Made by a program: the position numbers and the translations under genes. Positions 61,201-64,000 of a DNA stretch of 64,000 nt are shown here, one piece after another; position 1 is the stretch's first letter, and each line of letters begins with the position of its first letter. The stretch is from Cheiracanthium punctorium (Eukaryota; Arthropoda; Arachnida; Araneae; Cheiracanthiidae). The DNA is taken from positions 62,001-126,000 of the forward strand of contig JAWZYV010016015.1 in assembly GCA_038373885.1 (NCBI GenBank). The letters run 5' to 3'. The notes below the pieces were generated by a model that saw only the letters and a program-made list of their open reading frames with translations, had not been told where the DNA came from and did not search any database.

Positions 61201-62798
61201 TCCATTTAACCCTTTAACATAGCTTTGAAAATTAATTAGCAACCATAATTTTTCAGAAATTGAGTGAGTAATTTTCAGAGCAAAAACCTCGTTTTGTAAG
61301 TGATCAAGAAGTCAGAATACCCCATGGGGAGGAAAAGATAATATATATAACAGTTTTTAAGGATTAAGTCAAGAAGAGCTTTTTAAGCCGTTCATAAAGC
61401 TGTCAAAAACTAAACTTTTTTTTGACACCTTAAGAAGGTGAACAATGTCAAGTTCTTGCACGAACTCAAAACGGATATCATAATTACGTGCTGGAAAGCG
61501 GTTTTTAAACCGGTAAAGGATGGAAAACACTGATTTGTTCCTTTGAAAATCTTCAGGAGTATAAACATGCTTGTCTGGTTGCATTTCGAAATGATTTACA
61601 AACGAAGCTCCCCCCCCCCTCTTCTTGCAGTATATTTCGTGAAAGTAAAATAATAACTCATATGACATGCTTAATTTAATACTTTTATGGCTTCCTTTTG
61701 CAATGGAGAAATAGTTCTGTTTTAGTGGTTCAGCGAACATACTTAAGGCTAATGTTTCAGACGCATGAAAGCAAAGGATTTTACGTACTGTCAGATAAAT
61801 CATATTTTAGACACGCAAGACATATTCCGGTCAAAACAAGTGATGGAGTATATCAGGGATAACACAAAAATAAAACAGCAGATTAAAAAATGTCATACTA
61901 TTTTAATATTACTCAATGTGAACAAAAAAATGAAATCTCATTTGAAAAACAAAGAATACTTTTTTAAAATCTCTCAATAATTTGCCGAGCTTTTATTTCC
62001 CCTTCGTATATTATTAGTAAAGTTATTATGTAGTATATCTCTGAAACTAAAAACATACATTTTCTTTCTGTATAATTGCATGCTGGGCAATTATTAGTTA
62101 ATTAAAGATCTTTATAACAACACTGTTGAGCAATGTTTGAAAAATATAGACAAGTACTATTATGCTATAACAAAACAAATATTAGGTAACCAATTACATT
62201 TTATCGTCTAAAAAATGATGAAGAAAGAATATATTTCGCTCTTTAGAGCTGTTAATTGATTTAACCCGTAGAGGTGCAATAGTTCCCTTTGCAATACTCA
62301 TCTTTTGCAGAGGATGGCTAGAGGATGCTTCGTTTTACGTACTTTGAAATTTAAACTAAGGCACACGTGTTCCTTCTTTTCGAAACTGTTTTTAATGTCG
62401 CACATGTATTAGTTCTACATTTCTTATATTAAACCGAAATTATAATAGCTTATATATATATATATATCGTGCTTTTTTTCAACGCAACATACCCGTGAGA
62501 CAGTCTCGCAAGAATGTTTCGATGTGTAATTTTAACACAAAAAAAGGCTATATCAAAAATTATATAATATACATTCCAATACTTCAAAGCACAATTTATC
62601 ATGAAAGAAAGTCCTTTTACACAGTTTGAAAATTCATTCAAAAAGAAAAACTTTTGAAGAACGTGAATAGTTGCACTTACTTTCTGAAAAATGTGGCACC
62701 CATCGAACATTTTCTTTTATACCGGCGAATCCAAATGTCTTGCCGTTGAATGCTGAGCATTGTTCTGCGCGAAAATCTTTAGTAGCAGGAGGACAATC
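16156..62798 (-). CDS. ADAMTS9/20-like: ADAMTS9/20 (GON-1)-type secreted metalloprotease, 3' part of gene, 21 exons
   Basis: Spliced coding region assembled by reading exons between AG acceptors and GT donors on the minus strand; all 20 junction phases are compatible and give 1113 residues plus a stop. Approximate domains in this partial protein: cysteine-rich 1-112, spacer 113-240, eleven TSRs 241-910, GON domain 911-1113. The GON domain, and the absence of a PLAC domain, place it in the ADAMTS9/20/GON-1 subfamily. Known members are secreted proteases that cleave proteoglycans such as versican and are needed for cell migration and ER-to-Golgi transport; that role is inferred from the family. 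The zinc-binding catalytic domain lies beyond 64000. No frameshift or internal stop was seen, so the gene looks intact here. Confidence 0.95.
16626..16822 (-). CDS. exon t: GON domain, C-terminal part
   Basis: Residues 1017-1082. [18 protein letters not shown] and [12 protein letters not shown] match the GON block 'GxPVPxxxAGDCYSxxxCPQGxFxINLxGTGL'; [11 protein letters not shown] matches the family's 'QGNYxxxxI'. Acceptor TTATTAG; donor GAG|GTAAGT, phase 0 to the last coding exon. Confidence 0.95.
16960..17170 (-). repeat. SINE-like remnant in intron
   Basis: Minus strand: ATGGCCGAGTGGATAAAGCC is a very good A-box, as in tRNA-Leu/Ser, followed by a degenerate B-box region and a G+C-richer body. 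It stands out from the AT-rich intron. Target duplications were not identified. Confidence 0.45.
17785..18269. mobile_element. palindromic piggyBac-type (TTAA) element, family A
   Basis: Flanked by TTAA (17785-17788 and 18266-18269), ends CCCTTTGAGGCGC and GCGCGTTAAAGGG. The inside is a near-perfect palindrome of about 233 bp (17810-18042) centred on CAGCTG at 17926/17927. The outer right part (18043-18265) has no counterpart on the left, so the left side is internally deleted. Open frames here follow from the palindrome and are not genes. Confidence 0.8.
17810..18042. repeat. near-perfect 233-bp palindrome
   Basis: Arms of about 116 bases read as inverse complements with only scattered mismatches, without a spacer beyond the central CAGCTG. 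Such a structure can extrude as a cruciform or fold into a long RNA hairpin if transcribed with the intron. Confidence 0.85.
18270..20037. other. intron, nothing recognised
   Basis: The part of the exon s to exon t intron upstream of the palindromic element. AT-rich; short hydrophobic open frames at 18796-19279 (minus) are not recognised. Confidence 0.4.
20038..20174 (-). CDS. exon s: GON domain, central part
   Basis: Residues 971-1016. [19 protein letters not shown] and [18 protein letters not shown] match the conserved GON segment 'NPxxCPYNGxRxxxCxCxxDxxxAGxxxFxKIxxxLTSxxI'. Two potential N-glycosylation sites. Acceptor CTCCCAG, donor CACA|GTAAGT. The downstream intron (about 3.2 kb) contains a palindromic TTAA element and a SINE-like remnant. 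Confidence 0.95.
20311..20440. repeat. tandem duplication, period about 64 bp, two copies
   Basis: The block beginning AACTAACAAAAGA and containing TAATGCATTT.CAATGCT and AAAATAAAT.AATTAAAGAA occurs twice in a row with about 10% difference. Confidence 0.8.
20441..22391. other. intron, nothing recognised except a G+C-richer patch
   Basis: Mostly AT-rich. A patch at about 21290-21480 is richer in G+C and in CG dinucleotides than the rest of the intron, but shows no open frame, TIR or tRNA box that I can identify. Confidence 0.4.
22392..22578 (-). CDS. exon r: GON domain, N-terminal part
   Basis: Residues 909-970. After CPAIHC come [17 protein letters not shown] and [17 protein letters not shown], a clear match to the GON domain conserved in ADAMTS9, ADAMTS20 and GON-1 (DGEY...G..LK.FC..M....KEY.TL..G...N.SE.Y). 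Two potential N-glycosylation sites (NIT, NTS). Acceptor AATAG, donor AG|GTATGT; the split codon forms Arg, as in the family's 'KRL' sequence. Confidence 0.95.
23313..23448 (-). CDS. exon q: TSR 11 body (last TSR)
   Basis: Residues 864-908. [16 protein letters not shown] opens the final repeat; it ends HCYPRP followed by a single T that completes a Cys codon with the next exon. The donor is T|GTATGT, the first intron of the 3' part not in phase 0, marking the change from TSR modules to the GON domain. Acceptor ATTTCAG. Confidence 0.93.
23760..24010 (+). repeat. tRNA-derived SINE
   Basis: A clear B-box GGGTTCGATTCCCG at about 23835-23848, preceded by TAGTGGATATTTTATCACACC as the degenerate 5' tRNA half, and a G+C-richer tail containing CAACGGTGGCCGTCCACTGG. 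Not a functional tRNA. Confidence 0.55.
24093..25053 (+). mobile_element. Tigger/pogo transposon remnant with broken transposase
   Basis: TA-flanked inverted ends: GTAGACGCCGCTTAATG on the left, and CAGTAGACGCAGCTTAATG reading in from the right. Inside, 24342-24830 encodes the C-terminal part of a DDE_1 (pogo/jerky) transposase starting [20 protein letters not shown], with frame changes and stops afterwards (an NCFRRGGF block lies in another frame near 24520). The N-terminal CENP-B-like HTH and first catalytic Asp are deleted. Confidence 0.8.
25054..26878. other. intron, mostly unrecognised
   Basis: Contains a G-run at 26321-26332 and a segment (25490-26720) somewhat richer in G+C, suggesting an old insertion, but no TIRs, target duplications or protein similarity could be recognised. 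A 163-codon open frame (26526-27017, plus) runs antisense across exon p and is not taken as a gene. Confidence 0.35.
26879..27079 (-). CDS. exon p: TSR 10 body, start of TSR 11
   Basis: Residues 797-863 (67 codons), phase 0. [16 protein letters not shown], closing CNLGNC, then VWRVGPWFP. The repeat is longer than its neighbours because of an insertion between its second and third cysteine groups. Acceptor ATTTAG, donor CCA|GTAAGT. Confidence 0.93.
27080..28262. other. intron, nothing firm
   Basis: AT-rich intron. At 28016 ACAGGGTGTTCAAATCCAG looks like a single mariner-type MITE end; a similar GGTGTTCAAATCCAG is found at 10700. Confidence 0.35.
28263..28919. mobile_element. mariner-type element remnant
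   Basis: TA-flanked inverted ends sharing GAGAATTGTTGGACACTTT (left) and the same, GAGAATTGTTGGACACTTTG, read from the right. The interior on the minus strand keeps traces of a transposase C-terminus (RWIGR near 28610, then 'LDFFV', a Trp-Gly-lacking version of the DFFLWG block) with stops. About 650 bp, so mostly deleted. Confidence 0.65.
29070..29240 (-). CDS. exon o: TSR 9 body, start of TSR 10
   Basis: Residues 740-796 (57 codons), phase 0. [16 protein letters not shown], closing CQRFKC, then TWIAGEWSQ. The middle is strongly basic (several Lys in KKPKTKRK), which may bind heparan sulfate or matrix (inference). NIT is a possible N-glycosylation site. Acceptor CTTTCAG, donor CAG|GTAATT. 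Confidence 0.94.
29241..31269. other. intron with unidentified open frames
   Basis: Open frames at 29480-29743 (87 codons, plus) and 29745-29861 (38 codons from the ATG at 29745) are hydrophobic or charged but match no family I know. At 30483-30953 inverted ends GTGGTTCAAAAAGT / ACTTTTTGAACCAC with about 440 bases between suggest a mariner-type MITE. Confidence 0.4.
30483..30953. mobile_element. probable mariner-type MITE
   Basis: GTGGTTCAAAAAGTACGG on the left and CTAACTTTTTGAACCACATA on the right are inverted and resemble mariner ends. The interior has no transposase motif; a stretch at about 30785-30880 shares 'CCTCCATCTTT' and 'CTCAAATTT' blocks with the plus/minus sequence around 47385, indicating one family. 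Confidence 0.5.
31270..32135 (+). mobile_element. mariner transposon with internally deleted, broken transposase
   Basis: Inverted ends share GAAGTATGAAGCCGGAATTT on the left and GAAGTATGAAACCGGAATTT inward from the right. The start [17 protein letters not shown] (from 31424) and '[12 protein letters not shown]'-type block near 31570 are the paired HTH region; the end has [20 protein letters not shown] and the C-terminal NGDYF (31830-32057). The catalytic middle is deleted and frames are interrupted, so it cannot move itself. Confidence 0.85.
32636..33623. mobile_element. non-autonomous element with CCAGTAGTGGGCC subterminal repeats
   Basis: Left end has GCTCCAGTAGTAGGCCAC; right end read inward has GTTCCAGTAGTAGGTCA followed by ACCAGTAGTGGGCCA. 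Further copies of the motif sit inside (32822-32882, 33200-33255). About 990 bp, AT-rich, no coding sequence. Architecture resembles the 1301-4484 element, but with a different motif. Class unassigned. Confidence 0.6.
33624..34404. other. intron, nothing recognised
   Basis: AT-rich; the 80-codon minus frame at 33878-34120 is not recognised. Confidence 0.4.
34405..34575 (-). CDS. exon n: TSR 8 body, start of TSR 9
   Basis: Residues 683-739 (57 codons), phase 0. [16 protein letters not shown] has Thr where the others have Gly after the second cysteine, but still satisfies the C-x-x-S/T-C-x-x-G O-fucosylation pattern. Closing CNRQRC, then HWKKKSWSK with an unusually basic stretch. Acceptor GTCATAG, donor AAG|GTTTGT. 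Confidence 0.92.
35228..35336. mobile_element. 109-bp MITE with 19-bp perfect TIRs
   Basis: CCCTAGTAGCACAACTAGT at 35228-35246 and its exact inverse complement at 35318-35336; the inner parts are also partly inverted (AAACGT/ACGTTT blocks). The terminal CCC-AG-x-AGCACA resembles the CCCAGACAGCACA ends found elsewhere in the window, so these may be related. Confidence 0.75.
35337..36593. other. intron, nothing recognised
   Basis: AT-rich intron. Short open frames at 35365-35565 and 35942-36142 (plus) are not recognised. Confidence 0.4.
36594..37466 (+). mobile_element. mariner/Tc1-superfamily element with transposase 3' fragment
   Basis: TA-flanked inverted ends CAGGGTGCGTCACAATT and, from the right, AGGGTGTGGTCACAATT. 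Inside on the plus strand: [11 protein letters not shown] near 36890, then [20 protein letters not shown] (36940-36995) with the last catalytic Asp region, and [17 protein letters not shown] near 37070-37120, the C-terminus of the transposase. The first two thirds are deleted. The copy at 49668-50197 is related and inverted. Confidence 0.8.
37784..37993. repeat. SINE insertion with 13-bp target duplications
   Basis: TTCACTCGGCAAA occurs at 37771-37783 and again at 37994-38006, flanking 210 bases. The insert contains 'CGTGAATACGCGTTAGAACC' and 'GTCCTCCACCAAAGGCAC', related to the SINE body at 59725-59950. Its 3' junction lies about 85 bases from exon m. Confidence 0.75.
38092..38256 (-). CDS. 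exon m: TSR 7 body, start of TSR 8
   Basis: Residues 628-682 (55 codons), phase 0 at both ends. [16 protein letters not shown], closing CKRTPC, then QWSWSQWSP, a Trp-x-x-Trp C-mannosylation-type motif at the start of TSR 8. Acceptor TTTTAG, donor GTAAGT. A SINE lies about 100 bases past the donor. Confidence 0.94.
38921..39082 (-). CDS. exon l: TSR 6 body, start of TSR 7
   Basis: Residues 574-627 (54 codons), phase 0 at both ends. [16 protein letters not shown], closing CNEDHC, then GWRTSPWSE of the next repeat. Acceptor TTTTTCAG, donor GAG|GTATGC. The intron separating it from the preceding exon is only about 440 bases and the following one about 660, the most compact part of the gene. Confidence 0.94.
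39521..39739 (-). CDS. exon k: TSR 5 body with a linker, start of TSR 6
   Basis: Residues 501-573, phase 0 at both ends. [16 protein letters not shown], closing cysteines CRPGKC, then a roughly 20-residue inter-repeat linker ending in [15 protein letters not shown] is a potential N-glycosylation site. Acceptor TTTACAG; donor AGG|GTCAGT is non-optimal but is the only GT that keeps the frame with the next exon. Confidence 0.92.
39740..41188. other. intron, nothing recognised
   Basis: AT-rich, no repeats with clear ends, no meaningful open frames. Confidence 0.45.
41189..41419 (-). CDS. exon j: TSR 4 body with a linker, start of TSR 5
   Basis: Residues 424-500, phase 0 at both ends. [16 protein letters not shown] begins the repeat; after its last cysteine about 25 residues rich in Pro, Ser and Leu (including [15 protein letters not shown]) form a linker before WVVGNWST of the next repeat. 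The exon is 231 bases rather than the 162-171 of its simpler neighbours. Acceptor TTTCAG, donor GTATGC. Confidence 0.93.
42555..42671 (-). pseudogene. duplicated 3' part of exon h (TSR 2/3), captured by a MITE
   Basis: The 117 exonic bases are identical, as far as I can read, to the 3' part of exon h (44437-44553), from the middle of TSR 2 to GEWSK, and the donor AAG|GTAAAT is preserved. The 5' part of the exon and its acceptor are missing; instead AT-rich transposon sequence follows. Without an acceptor it should not be spliced in, but the intact donor could compete. Confidence 0.85.
42671..42799. repeat. 47-bp inverted repeat inside the MITE
   Basis: The sequence at 42671-42718 and the inverse complement of 42753-42799 agree except for one additional A. 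It starts exactly where the copied exon piece stops. Confidence 0.9.
43216..43380 (-). CDS. exon i: TSR 3 body and start of TSR 4
   Basis: Residues 369-423, 55 codons, phase 0 at both ends. [16 protein letters not shown] carries the O-fucosylation sequon (CSTSC) and the TSR arginine ladder; CSASDC closes the repeat and [10 protein letters not shown] opens the next. NVT is a possible N-glycosylation site. Acceptor TACAG, donor GTATCT. Confidence 0.94.
44237..44553. repeat. source segment of the captured copy at 42351-42671
   Basis: Spans intron sequence 44237-44436 and exon h bases 44437-44553. The copy differs by a few substitutions and one small length difference (CACGGTGTTTG versus CACATTG) within the intronic part. 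Confidence 0.88.
44437..44647 (-). CDS. exon h: TSR 2 complete and the start of TSR 3
   Basis: Residues 298-368. [16 protein letters not shown] starts TSR 2, which ends [17 protein letters not shown] then begins TSR 3, whose first cysteine is on the next exon. Acceptor TACCAG, donor AAG|GTAAAT. The 3' 117 bases of this exon, together with the first ~200 bases of the next intron, are copied into a transposon-like element at 42351-42671 in the following intron. Confidence 0.93.
44924..44938. repeat. (GC)n tract
   Basis: Alternating GC for about 14 bases in an otherwise AT-rich intron; potentially Z-forming. Confidence 0.9.
45052..45300. mobile_element. mariner-type MITE, right end lost
   Basis: Starts CCGGGTGTCCCAAAAAGG and shares TTTATCCATTAGAGATAAGTG and GTGACACTTTTTTAATT blocks with the MITE at 51046-51328. 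It stops about 100 bases from exon g, without the matching terminus. Confidence 0.65.
45402..45528 (-). CDS. exon g: TSR 1, second half
   Basis: Residues 256-297. [13 protein letters not shown] continues TSR 1, ending with CNPSC. Acceptor GTTACAG; donor AG|GTAAAA. The intron falls inside the repeat in a non-zero phase, unlike the later TSR introns, as expected for the older spacer/TSR junction of ADAMTS proteins. Confidence 0.92.
46070..47181. repeat. unclassified SINE-like repeat split by another element
   Basis: Segments 46070-46217 and 47094-47181 are G+C-rich relative to the intron and join across the inserted 46218-47097 element; GCTC occurs on both sides as a probable target duplication. 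The right segment ends in a (AAC)n tail (AGCAACAACAATAACAACAAC region near 47155-47177), as SINE tails do. Confidence 0.5.
46218..47097. mobile_element. CCCAGACAGCACA-type element with CAAGCTTG arrays and SINE-like core
   Basis: Left end TAGACAGTGCAGCAAACTTG (mutated), right end TGTGCTGTCTGGG. Arrays of CAAGCTTGA variants flank a core (46345-46545) with a tRNA-like region on the minus strand. It is the same family as 13452-14596, whose interior it matches over most of its length. Confidence 0.7.
47290..47860 (+). pseudogene. mariner transposase fragment
   Basis: [11 protein letters not shown] (near 47510) carries the second catalytic Asp of mariner transposases; [20 protein letters not shown] (near 47590) is the degenerate last-Asp block. 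Stops interrupt the frame. No start or intact domain. Confidence 0.65.
48110..48560 (+). pseudogene. second mariner transposase fragment
   Basis: [19 protein letters not shown] (near 48175) followed by [17 protein letters not shown] (near 48250) are degenerate mariner blocks. It ends close to AACTTTTTGATGAACCCTCG, a mariner-type terminus. Frameshifted and short. Confidence 0.55.
48783..48909 (-). CDS. exon f: end of spacer and start of C-terminal TSR 1
   Basis: Residues 214-255. [19 protein letters not shown] closes the spacer and [16 protein letters not shown] opens the first C-terminal TSR. In this repeat the O-fucosylation sequon C-x-x-S/T-C is replaced by CNSIC, so this TSR is probably not O-fucosylated at the usual site. 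Acceptor TTTTAG, donor GTGAGG, one base carried over. Confidence 0.93.
49668..50197 (-). mobile_element. mariner/Tc1-superfamily MITE, same family as 36594-37466
   Basis: TA-flanked inverted ends CAGAGTGTGATACAATTCCC and, from the right, CAGGGTGTGTCACTATTTCC. The minus strand keeps bits of the same transposase 3' end (a TRP-PRO 'WPP'-type block near 50020 and a stretch near 49900). Only about 530 bp are left. Confidence 0.7.
50707..50903. mobile_element. 197-bp MITE with 15-bp TIRs
   Basis: GCAGAGCCTGATTAT at the left and GCAGAGCCTTATTAT inward from the right, one mismatch; several GGGGCCC blocks inside. Class not decided; no convincing target duplication. Confidence 0.6.
50902..50931. repeat. 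hairpin with perfect 13-bp arms
   Basis: GCCATTTGAAAAG, a TTCT loop and CTTTTCAAATGGC, touching the right end of the 197-bp MITE. Confidence 0.9.
51046..51328. mobile_element. mariner-type MITE
   Basis: Right end TTTTTGGGACACCCTGTA, left end the degenerate inverse ATGATGTCCCAAAAGAG. Shares interior blocks with the 45052 and 7205 copies. No coding sequence. Confidence 0.7.
51375..51779. mobile_element. piggyBac-type (TTAA) MITE, family A
   Basis: Begins TTAACCCTTTAACGCGCAGT, ends AAAGGGTCAA (a decayed AAAGGGTTAA). The left arm matches 6594-6990 and the inverse complement of 18043-18265. Near the right is a hairpin GACGACAGCT...AGCTGTCGTC (51721-51758). It appears to be a copy with most of its second arm deleted, about 120 bases from exon e. 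Confidence 0.7.
51902..52068 (-). CDS. exon e: spacer domain
   Basis: Residues 158-213. [17 protein letters not shown] and [12 protein letters not shown] match the conserved spacer core (LNGxF...YSGS...ERI). NAS is a potential N-glycosylation site. Acceptor TTTCAG, donor GTAGTA (unusual at +4 but supported by phase). It ends phase 0 after GAG. Confidence 0.94.
53240..53512 (+). repeat. 3' tail of a non-LTR retrotransposon
   Basis: Ends with AAACTTTCGCATTTATAATATTAGTATGA preceded by a CAAATCCGTTCAACCATTTT block; this combination is the familiar 3' end of RTE-like LINEs in arthropods (from memory; reported here from pattern recognition). Only the untranslated tail is present. Confidence 0.5.
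54089..54181 (-). CDS. exon d: spacer domain
   Basis: Residues 127-157, a short 93-base exon. [16 protein letters not shown] is the hallmark beta-strand region of the ADAMTS spacer (YxxVxxIPAGAxxIxI), followed by a Gln-rich turn and a DDNYL motif that continues into the next exon. One potential N-glycosylation site (NAT). Acceptor GTTTAG, donor GTAAGC. Confidence 0.94.
54182..55117. other. intron, nothing recognised
   Basis: AT-rich, no repeats with recognisable ends. Confidence 0.45.
55118..55368. mobile_element. pogo/Tigger-type MITE
   Basis: Left AATAGACTCTCCTATAACACG and right, read inward, ACAGTATACCCCCCCGTAACACG are imperfect inverted repeats with the Tigger-like CAGTAnAC start. About 250 bp, no coding sequence. 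Confidence 0.5.
55369..57474. other. intron; an (AAAT)n repeat and nothing else recognised
   Basis: AAAT/AAAC units at about 57100-57150. The rest is AT-rich without features. Confidence 0.5.
57475..57598 (-). CDS. exon c: end of cysteine-rich domain, start of spacer
   Basis: Residues 86-126. [10 protein letters not shown] followed by [11 protein letters not shown] is the conserved end of the ADAMTS cysteine-rich module (GCD...CGVCGGDxSxC), and the remaining residues begin the spacer. Acceptor TTATTAG; donor is GTTTGT, weaker than its neighbours but the phase (one base carried over) fits the next exon exactly. Confidence 0.93.
57714..57765. repeat. AT-rich (TAA)n/(ATT)n palindromic stretch
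   Basis: TAATAATAATATTATCATTT followed by inverse TAATATTATATAATATTA units; simple-sequence DNA able to fold back. Confidence 0.85.
58595..60168 (-). mobile_element. Tc1-like transposon with broken transposase and a nested SINE
   Basis: TA-flanked TIRs CACTGTTGGCCATTCAAA / and from the right CACTGCTGGCCATTCAAA, both followed by a block with AACACCAAGAAG. On the minus strand the transposase is recognisable in pieces: HTH region with [19 protein letters not shown] (59738-59358), [20 protein letters not shown] (near 59290), [13 protein letters not shown] (59050) with the second catalytic Asp, and '[12 protein letters not shown]'-type C-terminus near 58830. Several frameshifts make it inactive. 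The SINE at 59725 interrupts the N-terminal part. Confidence 0.88.
59725..59950 (+). repeat. tRNA-derived SINE inserted in the Tc1 element
   Basis: B-box CTGGTTCGAAACCAGG (59775-59790) and upstream TGGCATAGTGCA as A-box; a body with TTAGAACCCCTTAGAAAGACC; an (ACA)n tail. The 15-base CTTCCTTGATCGAGC (59710-59724) before it and CTTCCTCGATCGAAC (59951-59965) after it are the diverged target duplication. Confidence 0.8.
60315..60451 (-). CDS. exon b: cysteine-rich domain
   Basis: Residues 40-85. Contains [19 protein letters not shown] and [18 protein letters not shown], matching the ADAMTS cysteine-rich pattern of C-x3-C, 'xxVxDGTxC' and 'CVxGxC'. The acceptor is a tandem CAGCAG (NAGNAG), so an alternative start 3 bases downstream (60448) would replace Thr-Glu by Lys without shifting the frame. 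Donor GTAAGA follows the codon ATG. Confidence 0.93.
61369..61803 (-). CDS. unidentified 144-codon open frame inside the first intron
   Basis: An open frame starting ATG at 61803, with balanced composition (for example [19 protein letters not shown] and [17 protein letters not shown]) that looks more protein-like than the usual AT-rich shadows. A 10-C run within it (GGGG codons) suggests a homopolymer-prone region. No signal peptide, membrane segment or family recognised. It could be a captured gene fragment or transposon relic; it is on the same strand as the ADAMTS gene but not in a compatible exon context. Confidence 0.2.
   Translation of the reverse strand: MIYLTVRKILCFHASETLALSMFAEPLKQNYFSIAKGSHKSIKLSMSYELLFYFHEIYCKKRGGGASFVNHFEMQPDKHVYTPEDFQRNKSVFSILYRFKNRFPARNYDIRFEFVQELDIVHLLKVSKKSLVFDSFMNGLKSSS
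62270..62300. repeat. possible one-ended family A piggyBac-type relic
   Basis: TTAACCCGTAGAGGTGCAAT followed by AGTTCCC resembles the family A terminus (TTAACCCTTTAAGGCGCAGT..TTCCC). A second hit TTAACCCTTTAACATAGC is at 61207. Neither has a matching right end. Confidence 0.3.
62681..62798 (-). CDS. exon a: start of the cysteine-rich domain
   Basis: Encodes residues 1-39 of the visible protein, opening with [18 protein letters not shown], the typical ADAMTS sequence that follows the central TSR and starts the cysteine-rich domain. Acceptor AAACAG and donor GTAAGT. It starts in phase 0 and leaves one base for the next exon. The first two residues probably finish the central TSR encoded outside the window. 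Confidence 0.92.
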
Positions 62799-64000
62799 CT
62801 GTTTATAAATAATTGAAGCTTATTTATAAGCAATTATTTATTCATAATTATTTATTGATAATTACATAGTGTCAGAAGTAACCTAGTAACGGTAAGTCGG
62901 ATTTTACCTTTATCTATTAAATTAAAATATTGGGGATTTTTTCCTAAATTATAAATAAAAATACTTTTTCTTAAACCTCAATTTAAAAAAAATAGATAAT
63001 AGTTATGGAAGCTGGTAGGAAAAAATATATTGTTGCGGACAAAAGCTTCAGAGTTCCATACGTAACAATAATTTTTTTTTCTACGGGCTTTTGTAACCAG
63101 CGTGGGTAAACAGTATTGTCTGTATCACAAAAAAGAACACTTATTAATTTTTTAATTTTTAAAAAAACCATGCTGTTGTAATGAATTCTAATGGATTTTT
63201 GTTACTTCTGTAACATCAGACTCACCCTAATTCAAGTTAAACACAAAATTTCCTTGCAGTATCGTGCTTCTTTAACTTATCTATTTATTCACAGAAGTAT
63301 CTTTCATCATTTATTTTGTTTACAATCACTAGTTGCCAAAGTATTTCATATATCTAAATATATATATTCTACAGGAGTTTTTAAATACACTCTCTCTTCT
63401 AAATATACTCTTCATAAAATGTTTAAATATTTTTAAATACACCAAAGCCTGTCATTTCATAGAAATACATTATGTTTAAATAGTTTAAAACTAATTTTTT
63501 TAACCAATTTTAATACTTTGGAAGTCACAAGAAAATATAAACAAGAAATTTTATAGTAAAACTTACATTTGTTTAGGTAGAAACACAGAGCACATTTCTT
63601 TCAAAGAATCATTATGATTTTGCTGTTGTGTAAATTTTAAATTATAAGGTCATTCAAATAAAATTTTACCAACAAGCAAGTGCATTAATACTACTACAGG
63701 CTGAATAAATACAGCTGAAAAGGGAACAGATGAAAATTATTTTATATTTAAAGGTTAAAGCTGAGTTTTGTAAACTATAAAATTGTTTACTGCACCGAAA
63801 CACATTTTATTAAATAAATTTACCATAATACTGTTACAAAATTAAATCTTGTGCTTATTTTTCTCTTTTGAAGTTTGCATTTTCAGCATCAGCTCTTAAA
63901 TTTTTAAGTTAATTTTTTGTCGAATTATGTTCAATAGATAATGCGTTCCTACAAAAATTTTAATTATATTCTTCAAGACGCGTAAACTGACTACATTTAT
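62799..64000. other. intron upstream of exon a, nothing recognised
   Basis: AT-rich to the end of the window. No exon encoding the central TSR or catalytic domain was found here, so the upstream part of the gene lies outside. Confidence 0.6.

Overview
The window is AT-rich animal DNA with spliced genes, many DNA-transposon remnants and tRNA-derived SINEs. An arthropod is likely. The Tc1-like and mariner-type relics are of kinds I associate with arachnid (spider) genomes, but that is inference; the sequence itself only supports 'invertebrate animal, probably arthropod'.

One real gene is recognised, on the minus strand: the 3' two-thirds of an ADAMTS metalloprotease of the ADAMTS9/ADAMTS20/GON-1 subfamily. 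I assembled 21 coding exons from 62798 down to the stop codon at 16156-16158. All splice phases agree, giving 1113 codons plus stop. In order they encode the cysteine-rich domain, the spacer, 11 C-terminal thrombospondin type-1 repeats (TSRs) and the complete GON domain that defines this subfamily. The signal peptide, propeptide, catalytic domain, disintegrin-like module and central TSR must lie beyond position 64000. Most TSR exons are bounded by phase-0 introns that cut each repeat just before its first cysteine. A strong donor just after the stop, together with a good acceptor at 12846, suggests a spliced 3' UTR ending near 10.86 kb (tentative).

Layout: 1-10.85 kb is intergenic and built of mobile elements: a 3.2 kb inverted-repeat element with another nested inside it, an (AT)n tract, TTAA-flanked piggyBac-type elements, mariner-type foldback MITEs and a broken transposase. 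10.85-16.25 kb is the gene's 3' region. 16-63 kb is the exon series, with introns carrying Tigger/pogo, mariner, Tc1, piggyBac-type MITEs, SINEs and a LINE 3' tail. No complete transposase gene survives; all are broken.

The most interesting structures are these. (1) A TTAA-flanked, TIR-bounded MITE at 42258-42855 carries a copy of part of exon 8 plus its downstream intron from the same gene, splice donor included (transduplication). (2) Elements ending in CCCRSACAGCRCA-like repeats carry tRNA-derived cores between inverted arrays of short motifs. (3) A near-perfect palindrome of about 233 bp sits inside a TTAA-flanked element at 17785-18269.
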